Below the pieces are notes generated by a model. The model worked only from the letters and a program-made list of their open reading frames with translations. It searched no databases and was not told where the DNA came from. DNA of 16,078 bases from JAGWAC01 sp038046265 (GTDB taxonomy: Archaea; Nanobdellota; Nanobdellia; SCGC-AAA011-G17; JACPIM01): contig JBBSWN010000005.1 in the NCBI GenBank assembly GCA_038046265.1, forward strand, positions 1 to 16,078. Direction: 5' to 3'. Positions 6,747-12,585 of this stretch are shown in pieces (position 1 is the first letter of the stretch; each line of letters begins with the position of its first letter). A program made the translations under genes and the position numbers.

Positions 6747-7139
6747 TTATTTGGACCAAGCAAAATAACCTAGCAAAATTAAATTTAAAATTGGAATTCC
6801 CATAAAAATACCCAACCAACTTGGCTTTTTTAATCTTTCAGCTATGCTGAATCCCCACCAGATTGAAATTCCAATGTTAACTAAAAGACCAACCAACGAA
6901 AAGAAAAGTGACAAAAAGAAAACTAAAAAACTCCACCAAGGAGCTTTAGCAATTTTAGATAACAAATATAGATTAAGTATTGGAATCCAAGCCCATTCTT
7001 GCTCTTTAGTTTTTGTTTTTTGAGCTAATTTTCTTAACGATAAAGCAAAGTAAACATAAATTAAAAAAATAATCAAGAATTTAACGGGTCTTTCATATTC
7101 TCCTAAATTTAACAATAAAATTAATTTTTCATATACCAT
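6747..7139 (-). CDS. DUF5684-like integral membrane protein
   Basis: A 130-aa protein with about four membrane segments: about 21-35, 50-62, 67-97 (probably two) and 109-126. The pattern KTKTKEQEWAWIPILNLYLL, then KAPWWSFLVF, SIWWGFSIAERLKKPSWLGI and GIPILNLILLGYFAW matches the duplicated W-x-P-I-L-N-L style of DUF5684 membrane proteins found in archaea and bacteria; the molecular role is not known. It is the first gene of a two-gene unit, with the 203-aa gene starting on the next base after its stop. A TATA box (TTTATATA, 7170-7177) predicts a start of transcription near 7147, leaving a leader of only about 8 nt. Confidence 0.8.
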   Translation of the reverse strand: MVYEKLILLLNLGEYERPVKFLIIFLIYVYFALSLRKLAQKTKTKEQEWAWIPILNLYLLSKIAKAPWWSFLVFFLSLFFSLVGLLVNIGISIWWGFSIAERLKKPSWLGIFMGIPILNLILLGYFAWSK

Positions 7140-7167
7140 CTTCTTTAAACAATAAATTTCGTTTTTA

Positions 7168-7177
7168 TTATATAAAC
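7168..7177 (-). promoter_or_regulatory. TATA box of the DUF5684 gene pair
   Basis: TTTATATAAT on the minus strand ends exactly where the stop codon of the surface-protein gene begins. It is about 34 nt above the ATG at 7139, giving a very short leader. Confidence 0.5.
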
Positions 7178-8179
7178 TTATTTATTTCTTTTTATTCTAA
7201 ATCCATAATAACCAATTAAAGATAATATAGATAAAACTAAATTAAAGTTGTCATAAAAAGGAAAAGGAACTAACCTTTCATAGCATTTTACAAACTTTGG
7301 CGGCTGTGTCAACGGACATCCATCTGGTATAGGTGGACATCCAGTGCTTTTTGTTCCATCTAGACAGTCTCCAGGATGGCATTGCCAAGGCTCATTTCCA
7401 ATTCTGCATTTAGCATCACAAGCAGGTGTTACCCCGCCAACAGCAGTAGTGCAAACAGGACATTGTTTATAATCTGGAGTTCCTTCTGTATTGTCATCAG
7501 TGCAGTCAGCAGGTTCATCTGCACACCCGTCAGCATCATTATCAATTAAGTCATTGCATGAATGTACAATTCCAGAAGTTGTCCCTTCTGGCCCAACTTC
7601 TAAGTCTTCTGATTCAAACTCTGGATTTATTTTAACTTTAAACCTGAACTTTGAAACACCATCTGTAATAGCAGCAGGATCTGTATAAGAAATCCACTTT
7701 AATCCAACACCAATATAACCATCAGATTTTAGAGGTCCAATAATTTCAATAGGTCCAGAGTCAACAGAACTTCTTGTATCAGCAGTATCTAGTAAATTGT
7801 CTCCAAAAATAGCTCTGTCTTCAACTACAAATACTTTAAAAGTTGCATCTTTTCCCTCGCAACGCTTTGTTTCAGCATACATAAAAACTTCTGTCCCTTC
7901 TGCAATATAGCTGCCCTCTATAGCTAAAAACTCAGTTTTGCTTCTGCTCCACCCAGTTCTTTCAGGATCTATCTGGCAGCAGTCTGGATCAGGAAAGTCA
8001 ATATAACATTCTACTCCCCTTGAAAAAAAATCCTCTGGACAAATTCCATCTGCTACACCACAATTTTTCGGAACTCCGCATATATTTACCCCAAAATTAT
8101 TCTGAAAGCTTATGTCTTGTCCAAAAGCACTAATACTAAACAAGATTAAAAAGAACAGCATAAAAAACCCCTTTTTCAT
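7178..8179 (-). CDS. secreted cysteine-rich surface protein with C-terminal membrane tail
   Basis: A 333-aa exported protein. Residues 1-20 are a signal peptide. The mature part has 19 cysteines, most in pairs expected to form disulfides. Residues about 85-185 look like a beta-sandwich. At 208-226 lies CNDLIDNDADGCADEPADC, a D-N-D-x-D-G loop of the kind predicted to bind calcium and common in large surface proteins of Woesearchaeota-like archaea. A Cys/Pro-rich segment follows to residue 299. The end is tripartite: VPFPFYDNF (304-312), a membrane helix (about 309-325) and the basic tail RIKRNK. This is the layout of sortase-type C-terminal tags, although no archaeosortase is in view. The ATG at 8179 is about 26 nt below a TATA box, so it is leaderless. 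Its role is unknown. Confidence 0.82.
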   Translation of the reverse strand: MKKGFFMLFFLILFSISAFGQDISFQNNFGVNICGVPKNCGVADGICPEDFFSRGVECYIDFPDPDCCQIDPERTGWSRSKTEFLAIEGSYIAEGTEVFMYAETKRCEGKDATFKVFVVEDRAIFGDNLLDTADTRSSVDSGPIEIIGPLKSDGYIGVGLKWISYTDPAAITDGVSKFRFKVKINPEFESEDLEVGPEGTTSGIVHSCNDLIDNDADGCADEPADCTDDNTEGTPDYKQCPVCTTAVGGVTPACDAKCRIGNEPWQCHPGDCLDGTKSTGCPPIPDGCPLTQPPKFVKCYERLVPFPFYDNFNLVLSILSLIGYYGFRIKRNK

Positions 8180-8200
8180 AAGTAATTAATCCAATTCATT

Positions 8201-8208
8201 ATATAAAA
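8201..8208 (-). promoter_or_regulatory. TATA box of the surface-protein gene
   Basis: TTTTATAT on the minus strand, centred about 26 nt above the ATG at 8179, so the transcript should be leaderless. Confidence 0.5.
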
Positions 8209-8214
8209 ATATTT

Positions 8215-8517
8215 CTAATTTAGTTTGCTCGTAAGTTCAGATATCAGTTTTTTCTTCTTTTCTTCACTCAAAGAAAACAATTGTTTTTTAACCATTCCGG
8301 CAGTTATAGTAAAAATATAGTTTAATTTTATTATGCAGTCTTTTAAAGCACCATCTTTTTTTGTTAAATGTATTCCATTCATTTTTAAGTTGCTTGTAAT
8401 TCCAGCTACTACTATGTTCCCAAATTCTTCAAAAAGTACGACAGCAGGTCTCGTTTTAATTTCAAAAGTATCTGTAAATTGCACCTTAGCCAGTACAACA
8501 TCTCCTGTTTTATGCAT
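8215..8517 (-). CDS. MazF/PemK-like toxin
   Basis: A 100-aa protein of the MazF/PemK endoribonuclease fold, expected to cleave mRNA when freed from its antitoxin. Family landmarks are the opening GDVVLAKVQFTD, the strand KTRPAVVLFEE with the conserved RPAVVL, a NIVVAGITSN segment, a GALKDCIIKLN segment in place of the usual LxxxSxxxxxQ region, and a closing helical tail. The ATG at 8517 is chosen because GAGG (8527-8530) lies 9 nt upstream; in-frame ATGs at 8532 and 8541 lack well-placed sites. It overlaps the antitoxin gene by 8 nt, so translation is coupled. The toxin could be inactive, since I cannot verify catalytic residues beyond the conserved Arg. Confidence 0.85.
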   Translation of the reverse strand: MHKTGDVVLAKVQFTDTFEIKTRPAVVLFEEFGNIVVAGITSNLKMNGIHLTKKDGALKDCIIKLNYIFTITAGMVKKQLFSLSEEKKKKLISELTSKLN

Positions 8518-8737
8518 TTTCCCATTCCTCATCTTCCTCATTATTCCATAATTCTTTCATCTTAGGTTGCTGAATTTTATGTAAAAACTCATCATAGCTG
8601 TTTCTTTTTTTCATGTTAATGAAGACAGTTGTAATATGGTCTATTAATTCATTGTAAGTCTGTCTGGGATGCTCTTTTGCTTTCTTCAATTTTTCAACTA
8701 TTTTTTTGTCCAGTTGAATTGTAGTCACATCTCCCAT
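8510..8737 (-). CDS. antitoxin, ribbon-helix-helix-like (DUF7557 type)
   Basis: A 75-aa partner of the MazF-like toxin. The start TTIQLDKKIVEKLKKAKEHPRQTYNELIDHI is the strand-helix-helix pattern of small archaeal antitoxins close to VapB/DUF7557. The acidic tail (NNEEDEEWENA) is a plausible toxin-binding end. It is transcribed first, and its stop lies inside the toxin reading frame. Upstream is an inverted repeat that encloses the TATA box, so self-repression is likely. No strong Shine-Dalgarno site is present, and the ATG is about 25 nt from the TATA box, so it is probably leaderless. Confidence 0.8.
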   Translation of the reverse strand: MGDVTTIQLDKKIVEKLKKAKEHPRQTYNELIDHITTVFINMKKRNSYDEFLHKIQQPKMKELWNNEEDEEWENA

Positions 8738-8744
8738 TATATAT

Positions 8745-8779
8745 CACTTATATATAAATTATATACGGGTATATAAGTG
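8745..8779 (-). promoter_or_regulatory. operator/promoter of the MazF-like module: inverted repeat around the TATA box
   Basis: Perfect 10-bp arms CACTTATATA (8745-8754) and TATATAAGTG (8770-8779) flank a 15-bp centre that contains TATATAAT (minus strand, 8758-8765), about 25 nt above the antitoxin ATG. A dimeric repressor bound to both arms would cover the TATA box. This fits antitoxin self-regulation. Confidence 0.6.
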
Positions 8780-8782
8780 TTT

Positions 8783-9181
8783 TCATCTTCTTTTCACTGA
8801 AACACTTGATACTTCTCCATAAACATCCTCTACAACATTCATTTCTTTTCCAGTTATTTTTAGTACTCTTTCAATCCCTCTCTCTATTCCTCTTGAATCA
8901 TACTTTCTTGTTTCTACAAATTCAAAAGGCCTGTTAACCCCCCTGATATCCCTAGCTTTTAAATCCCCCCTTTCATCTATTGCTAAAACCAAATAAGGTT
9001 GGCTATTTAATCTCACGAGCACGGCATTATAATCTTCAAGTCTTTCAATTGTTTTTTCTTCCTTGTCTCTGGCTAAAGGCTCGTCATATTCACATCCAAC
9101 TCTGACAGAGCCCCCTCCAAAAGACAAAGCTGCGCATAAAGCATACTTCCCTAAAGTTGATAAATAATTTTGTTCTATCAT
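8783..9181 (-). CDS. hypothetical protein, 132 aa
   Basis: Family not recognised. The first 30 residues contain a short hydrophobic run (KYALCAALSFGGGS) followed by VRVGC, which looks a little like a signal peptide with a poor lipobox, so export is possible but unproven. The remainder is charged and probably alpha/beta, with a strand-like segment YNAVLVRLNSQPYLVLAIDERGDLKAR and a repeated RGIERGIERVLKI helix. A strong site GGAGG (9187-9191) lies 5 nt before the ATG and overlaps the stop of the Lrp-like gene, so the two form an operon. Function unknown; it may be a regulator partner or target of the Lrp-like protein. Confidence 0.65.
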   Translation of the reverse strand: MIEQNYLSTLGKYALCAALSFGGGSVRVGCEYDEPLARDKEEKTIERLEDYNAVLVRLNSQPYLVLAIDERGDLKARDIRGVNRPFEFVETRKYDSRGIERGIERVLKITGKEMNVVEDVYGEVSSVSVKRR

Positions 9182-9190
9182 TTTTTCCTC

Positions 9191-9643
9191 CTAATTATTT
9201 CTTCCATTAAGAAATTCTTCTCTTTTCATCTCATTCACAACATAAAGCACTTCATTTCTTACTAAGTTAAATCTCTCTTCTAACTCATCAACAAAATCTT
9301 GTAATTGCTGCATATCCCTAAAAATCCCCTCAACAAAGAAATCATAGCAGTTGCTTATCTTGAAAATGCTGTTCAAACACTCTTTCTCGCTAAGAAACTC
9401 CCTTAATTTTTCTCTCTCTGCTCTCTCTACTTTTATTAAGATGCACACATCAATTTCATACCCTAATTTGCTGAAATCAAGCAAGCACACATGTCTTTTG
9501 ATTACTTGATTTTCCTCATAATTTTTTATCTTATCAAAAACAGTGCTTACTGGAATATTCGCTCTTTTAGCAATATTAGTTATCTTTTCCCTTCCATTAT
9601 GCCTTAAGTTTGACAAAATCTTGAACTCTCTTGATCCTATCAT
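9191..9643 (-). CDS. Lrp/AsnC family transcriptional regulator
   Basis: A 150-aa protein of the Lrp/AsnC family. Residues about 5-50 are the N-terminal helix-turn-helix (FKILSNLRHNGREKITNIAKRANIPVSTVFDKI), followed by LLDFSKLGYEIDVCILIKV, the entry to the C-terminal RAM effector-binding domain (about 62-140). Lrp proteins usually sense amino acids as dimers or octamers; the ligand cannot be told here. The start has a strong GGAGG site (9649-9653) 5 nt upstream. A perfect palindrome TTGTAA-TAT-TTACAA lies at the predicted transcription start, so it probably regulates itself. It is divergent from the AbrB-PhoU gene and cotranscribed with the 132-aa gene. Confidence 0.92.
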   Translation of the reverse strand: MIGSREFKILSNLRHNGREKITNIAKRANIPVSTVFDKIKNYEENQVIKRHVCLLDFSKLGYEIDVCILIKVERAEREKLREFLSEKECLNSIFKISNCYDFFVEGIFRDMQQLQDFVDELEERFNLVRNEVLYVVNEMKREEFLNGRNN

Positions 9644-9654
9644 TTTTACCTCCT

Positions 9655-9669
9655 TTGTAATATTTACAA
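9655..9669. promoter_or_regulatory. palindromic operator at the Lrp-like gene start
   Basis: A perfect 15-bp palindrome, TTGTAA-TAT-TTACAA, lies between the GGAGG site and the TATA box. It spans the predicted transcription start (about 9663). Its size and symmetry suit an Lrp-family dimer, suggesting negative self-regulation. Confidence 0.6.
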
Positions 9670-9684
9670 TAAAGTCAGAAATCT

Positions 9685-9694
9685 ATTTATATTT
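9685..9694 (-). promoter_or_regulatory. TATA box of the Lrp-like operon
   Basis: AAATATAAAT on the minus strand predicts a transcription start near 9663 and a leader of about 20 nt with the GGAGG site. Confidence 0.45.
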
Positions 9695-9743
9695 GATTAA
9701 TATATTATAATAATAATTATAATATTCTAATTTCCCCAAAACA

Positions 9744-9751
9744 TTTAAATA
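9744..9751 (+). promoter_or_regulatory. TATA box of the AbrB-PhoU gene
   Basis: TTTAAATA, an ideal archaeal TATA box, predicts a transcription start near 9774, inside the first dyad. Confidence 0.6.
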
Positions 9752-9770
9752 TTTCACTATCTATCATCAT

Positions 9771-9812
9771 AGAACCAAGTTCTAAGGAGTTGATAAGAAC
9801 CTGGGTTCTTAT
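9771..9812 (+). promoter_or_regulatory. two related dyads at the AbrB-PhoU start, the second able to form an RNA hairpin
   Basis: Dyad 1 is AGAAC-CAA-GTTCT (9771-9783). Dyad 2 has 9-bp arms ATAAGAACC and GGTTCTTAT around TG (9793-9812), ending one base before the ATG at 9814. Both share the half-site AGAAC/GTTCT and their centres are about 25 bp apart. They cover the predicted transcription start and the leader, so they probably form a repressor site. AAGGAG (9784-9789) lies between the two. Confidence 0.6.
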
Positions 9813-9813
9813 A

Positions 9814-10710
9814 ATGAAAAGAAAAATAGCCCAAATTGGACCAAGCACTTTAATGATATCTTTGCCTAGCAAGTGGGCTAAAAAATTCGATCTAAAAAAA
9901 GGCCATGAAATTGACATTCTCGAGCACAATGAAAAATTAATAGTCTCTACTCAAAATGAAACTTTTAAAAAAGAATTGGAAATAAATGTCTCTTCCTTGG
10001 ATATTATGCTCTACAGGTTAATTGGTGCCTTGTACAAATCAGGTTATGACCAGGTAAAAATAATCTTCAATAATCCAAAGCAGTTGGAAACAATTTATGA
10101 CGTCTTAAGAAACACTTGTCTGGGTTTTGAAATTATAGAACAATCTAAGAACTTCATAATCATAAAGGAAATATCAAAAATAGAACATAGCGAATTTGAA
10201 AACGTGTTGAGAAGAAACTTTCTTTTTCTTCTTTCAGTTTCTTTAGATTCTTTTGAAGCAGCGAAAAAACAGGATTATGACGAGTTAAAAAACATAACAT
10301 TAAGAGATCACAACATAAATAAGTATTCTGACTTCTGCAGAAGAATATTAAACAAAAGATCCTTGTCAGAAAAAACTCCTCCTTTATATCACATAATAGA
10401 GCAGGTTGAGAAAATTGGAGATATGTATAGGGACTTATGCACATATATTCAGGAAAACAAATTAAAATTAAATAATGAAACTCTGAATATTTATGAACAA
10501 ATAAATTTCTTCCTGAATTCTTTTTATGAAGCTTTTTACAAATTCAATCTTCCTAATATAGAAGAATTTGGCCAGAAAAGAAATGAAATAAAAAAGCTGA
10601 TTGAAGAATCCCTAAATTCAAAGCAGGACAAGCACATCTTATTTTATCTAAATAATATTTTCAACACAATATTTGACTTAAACGGTGCATTAATGACATA
10701 TCACATTTAG
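9814..10710 (+). CDS. AbrB-PhoU phosphate-type regulator
   Basis: A 298-aa archaeal regulator. Residues 1 to about 48 are an AbrB/SpoVT swapped-hairpin DNA-binding domain (MKRKIAQIGPSTLMISLPSK, then KKGHEIDILEHNEKLIVST). Residues about 115-290 are a helical PhoU-like domain (RDHNINKYSDFCRRIL, YHIIEQVEKIGDMYRDLC). Archaeal proteins of this type are annotated as phosphate uptake regulators, but no phosphate transporter is near, so the regulon is open. The ATG at 9814 is chosen because the AbrB domain starts there. An in-frame TTG at 9790 would add 8 residues, but its AAGGAG site abuts it without a spacer. Two dyads at the promoter suggest self-regulation. Confidence 0.9.
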   Translation: MKRKIAQIGPSTLMISLPSKWAKKFDLKKGHEIDILEHNEKLIVSTQNETFKKELEINVSSLDIMLYRLIGALYKSGYDQVKIIFNNPKQLETIYDVLRNTCLGFEIIEQSKNFIIIKEISKIEHSEFENVLRRNFLFLLSVSLDSFEAAKKQDYDELKNITLRDHNINKYSDFCRRILNKRSLSEKTPPLYHIIEQVEKIGDMYRDLCTYIQENKLKLNNETLNIYEQINFFLNSFYEAFYKFNLPNIEEFGQKRNEIKKLIEESLNSKQDKHILFYLNNIFNTIFDLNGALMTYHI

Positions 10711-10718
10711 AAAATTTA

Positions 10719-10904
10719 TTAAACTTGGTAATTGCTTTCTTTGTATTTGGTGTTTAATTTTCTGTTGTAAATTTCCTGAATTATTTCCAAAGCGGGCTGA
10801 AAGTTATAGATATTATTTTTCATAAAGTTTATTGTTTCGTCTAATGGCTCAACAGACATATATTTTACTTTATTAGCTTTAAAACTATCTAAAATTTCCG
10901 GCAT
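10719..10904 (-). CDS. small hypothetical protein, 61 aa
   Basis: A short ORF ending 8 nt from the end of the convergent AbrB-PhoU gene. The protein is mixed and soluble (MPEILDSFKANKVKYMSVEP at the start, then helices), with no known motif. In its favour, a TATA-like TATTATAA at 10928-10935 lies about 27 nt upstream of the ATG, the usual leaderless layout in this window. Against it are the short length and the location next to gene remnants. It may itself be the truncated start of a larger protein. Function unknown. Confidence 0.4.
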   Translation of the reverse strand: MPEILDSFKANKVKYMSVEPLDETINFMKNNIYNFQPALEIIQEIYNRKLNTKYKESNYQV

Positions 10905-11066
10905 GATACAGAGGATGGTGTTGGGTCTTATAATAATATTATCGAATTGGACACAAAATCTGGAAAAATTAGGGTTCTTGATCTTGATTTAAAAGAAGTA
11001 AAAATTAAAAGATTGCCAGACAAATATTATCTTTTGGATAAGCATTGGAATGACTTTGATTTATGA
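10893..11066 (+). pseudogene. orphan 3' coding fragment, about 57 codons
   Basis: On the plus strand a frame is open from a stop at 10890 to TGA at 11064. It reads like real protein (DGVGSYNNIIELDTKSGKIR, then VLDLDLKEVKIKRLPDKYY) but has no ATG or GTG near its start. It looks like the C-terminal end of a gene whose front has been lost, at the edge of the small minus-strand ORF. I do not recognise the family. Confidence 0.4.
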
Positions 11067-11133
11067 GCCAATATATTCTGGAAGGGGTTTTATAATCCCA
11101 AGCAATACTAAAATAACTATTAATATAGTGTAA
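11050..11133 (+). pseudogene. short frame-shifted continuation (27 codons)
   Basis: A second small plus-strand frame begins with an ATG inside the end of the previous fragment and reads MTLIYEPIYSGRGFIIPSNT before ending at TAA 11131. It may be a frame-shifted piece of the same lost gene. It could also be chance. Confidence 0.2.
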
Positions 11134-11192
11134 AGTAAAGATACTAATAAATCTTTCCTTATATTACTATTAAGTGGTTAAAATAGAAAGCC

Positions 11193-11200
11193 TTATAAAT
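11193..11200 (+). promoter_or_regulatory. TATA box of the 150-aa gene
   Basis: TTATAAAT is centred about 24 nt upstream of the ATG at 11220. No Shine-Dalgarno site is present, so this is predicted to be a leaderless transcript. Confidence 0.5.
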
Positions 11201-11219
11201 TGAATATCTACTCAAATTT

Positions 11220-11672
11220 ATGCTAAAAACATATAAGTCTAAAGAACCTATTAAGGGTATGGAAATTGAAGATAGTTCTATAACTGATTATCTTAATTAT
11301 GTAGACCAAGCATTAAATTTTTTTGAATCTGTAGATACTCGCAAACCAGAACCATTTAAACCATATTTGGATAAAGCTGATAAATTTTTAAGAAAACACG
11401 CTGGTATTTCTTATGAAGATTTTTTGAACCTAACTGATGCGGCTCAAATTCAAGAAGATGATTTTGCTCTCTTACCAAAAGATAATTTAAGGAGAAGATT
11501 ATTTGTTTTTCGTGCAAGAGCCTATCTTTCTGCCTTAGAAATCTTTGAAAATCAACACCCAGAAATTGATATTAAAGATTTATTAAAAAAGATTAAACAA
11601 GCTAAAATTCCAGGACTAAAAAAAGGTGAAAAAGAACCCGTATTAGAAAAGATTATTGAAGTTCTAAAATAA
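11220..11672 (+). CDS. hypothetical alpha-helical protein, 150 aa
   Basis: I do not recognise this family. The protein is soluble and almost wholly helical. Helices are likely at about 20-37 (SITDYLNYVDQALNFFESV), 48-60 (LDKADKFLRKHA), 64-75, 86-112 (KDNLRRRLFVFRARAYLSAL) and 116-150. It has no cysteines, no signal peptide and no membrane segment. It has its own TATA box and a leaderless start. It converges on the SGHY-motif gene with one base between the two stop codons. A small helical partner beside a membrane/possible effector gene could be an immunity or chaperone protein, but this is only a guess from position. Confidence 0.65.
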   Translation: MLKTYKSKEPIKGMEIEDSSITDYLNYVDQALNFFESVDTRKPEPFKPYLDKADKFLRKHAGISYEDFLNLTDAAQIQEDDFALLPKDNLRRRLFVFRARAYLSALEIFENQHPEIDIKDLLKKIKQAKIPGLKKGEKEPVLEKIIEVLK

Positions 11673-11691
11673 CTTATTTTTTTGTTTTATA
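11672..11691 (+). terminator. T-rich terminator of the 150-aa gene
   Basis: A run of seven T followed by GTTTT lies just past the stop codon on the plus strand. Confidence 0.4.
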
Positions 11692-12069
11692 CTTTGCACC
11701 TTCTTTCACCTCTTTCCATCCAGTTTTTTTAGAAAAATATTCAAAAACCTCTTTTCCTTGGTCGTTAAATTTCTCAACATCTCTTAAGTCTATATAATGT
11801 CCTGAAGCAGTATTATATTCTTTTATTAAACCACCCTCTATTAAAACTTCACCCGAACCAAAAATTTTATTATCTCTAGCTAAAGTCGCATGTGGTAATT
11901 TGTGTAATCTGTGCTGATAATCTATTTTGTTTTTGTTCATTTGTGGCATTTCATGATGGAAAGTAGTTCTATTAGCTATAATGAAATTTCCATCTTCATC
12001 TACAATCCACAAATATATTCCATTTACAGGTTGTCCAAAATGAATAAGTCTTCCTTCCAAATAATTCAA
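11674..12069 (-). CDS. SGHY-motif protein, possibly the C-terminal half of a frame-shifted membrane protein
   Basis: 131 residues from a TTG codon at 12069. The core is HKLPHATLARDNKIFGSGEV followed by LIEGGLIKEYNTASGHYIDL. The pairing of a 'LPH-x-x-L' segment with 'G-E-V-x-I-x-x-G-x-I-x-x-x-N-x-A-S-G-H-Y' resembles, from memory, a C-terminal domain of secreted or toxin-like bacterial proteins, but I cannot name the family. There is no ATG. GGTGA (12083-12087) lies 13 nt above the TTG. The frame is open further upstream and overlaps the end of the membrane-protein gene, meeting it in -1 at A-AAA-AAT-TAA. It is thus either a coupled gene or the second half of one protein. Confidence 0.6.
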   Translation of the reverse strand: MNYLEGRLIHFGQPVNGIYLWIVDEDGNFIIANRTTFHHEMPQMNKNKIDYQHRLHKLPHATLARDNKIFGSGEVLIEGGLIKEYNTASGHYIDLRDVEKFNDQGKEVFEYFSKKTGWKEVKEGAKYKTKK

Positions 12070-12089
12070 CCCTTTATTTGTTTCACCAA

Positions 12090-12569
12090 TTAATTTTTTA
12101 TATCTTTTTTATCTCTTACAATGTGTGAAGAAACTTCAATAATTCTACCCCCTTGTGCAGCGTGTCCTTCATAAAATTGTTCTGTATAAGTTTTCCTTTT
12201 ATTTAGATTTTTATCATTTATTAATTCTCTTCCACTTTTAGCATGTCTTTCAGCCCAGCCTTGAGCTGCAGTTTTAATTTCAGGTTCGTCTTGGCCCAAA
12301 TATTCCTGTTCTATATCAGCAATTTCAGAATCAGAATTAACTGAGTATTTTTTCCAGTGTTTCTCAATCTTTTGTTCCAAATCTTCAGCAGACAAGAATA
12401 TCACAATAGAGCTAAATAAGAACAAACTACCAATAAAAGAAATTAATGAAAATACGTGTAAAATCCCAATAAATGCTCCAGTTAAATTTTCATCAGAAAA
12501 TGATAATAAGAATATTCCAATTAGGAATAAAATCAAACTAATGAACATTAATATTAATTTATTTTCCAT
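12090..12569 (-). CDS. membrane protein with two N-terminal helices, unknown
   Basis: About 159 aa from the ATG at 12569; an in-frame ATG at 12605 would add 12 mostly hydrophilic residues. Neither start has a clear ribosome site. Two membrane helices lie at the start (LILMFISLILFLIGIFLLSF and the segment ending LFLFSSIVIFLSA). The remainder is a soluble, charged domain with QGWAERHAKSGRELI and EGHAAQGGRIIEVSSHI. It ends in TAA directly after an A-AAA-AAT heptamer. A -1 shift there would continue, without a stop, into the SGHY-motif ORF, giving a protein of about 300 aa anchored in the membrane. I do not recognise the family. Confidence 0.65.
   Translation of the reverse strand: MENKLILMFISLILFLIGIFLLSFSDENLTGAFIGILHVFSLISFIGSLFLFSSIVIFLSAEDLEQKIEKHWKKYSVNSDSEIADIEQEYLGQDEPEIKTAAQGWAERHAKSGRELINDKNLNKRKTYTEQFYEGHAAQGGRIIEVSSHIVRDKKDIKN
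12093..12099 (-). other. slippery-type heptamer A-AAA-AAT before the stop codon
   Basis: On the minus strand the last codons of the membrane protein are ATA AAA AAT TAA. This gives a heptamer in the X-XXY-YYZ register immediately before the stop. The -1 frame is open and leads into the SGHY-motif ORF. A second A-run (AAA AAA GAT) lies a few codons earlier. No clear downstream hairpin is seen, so this may simply mark a frameshift mutation. Confidence 0.35.
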
Positions 12570-12585
12570 AACTTTGATAAAATCT

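Larger units (their letters stand above)
10905..11219. other. 315-bp region without an intact gene
   Basis: Holds the TATA-like element of the 61-aa ORF, the two coding remnants described separately, and the promoter of the 150-aa gene. No RNA gene or repeat array is seen. Confidence 0.5.

Noticed and set aside
9704..9723. ATTATAAT repeated twice between the Lrp and AbrB-PhoU promoters
   Set aside because: It is simple AT-rich sequence and no better than chance; the flanking dyads are more convincing.
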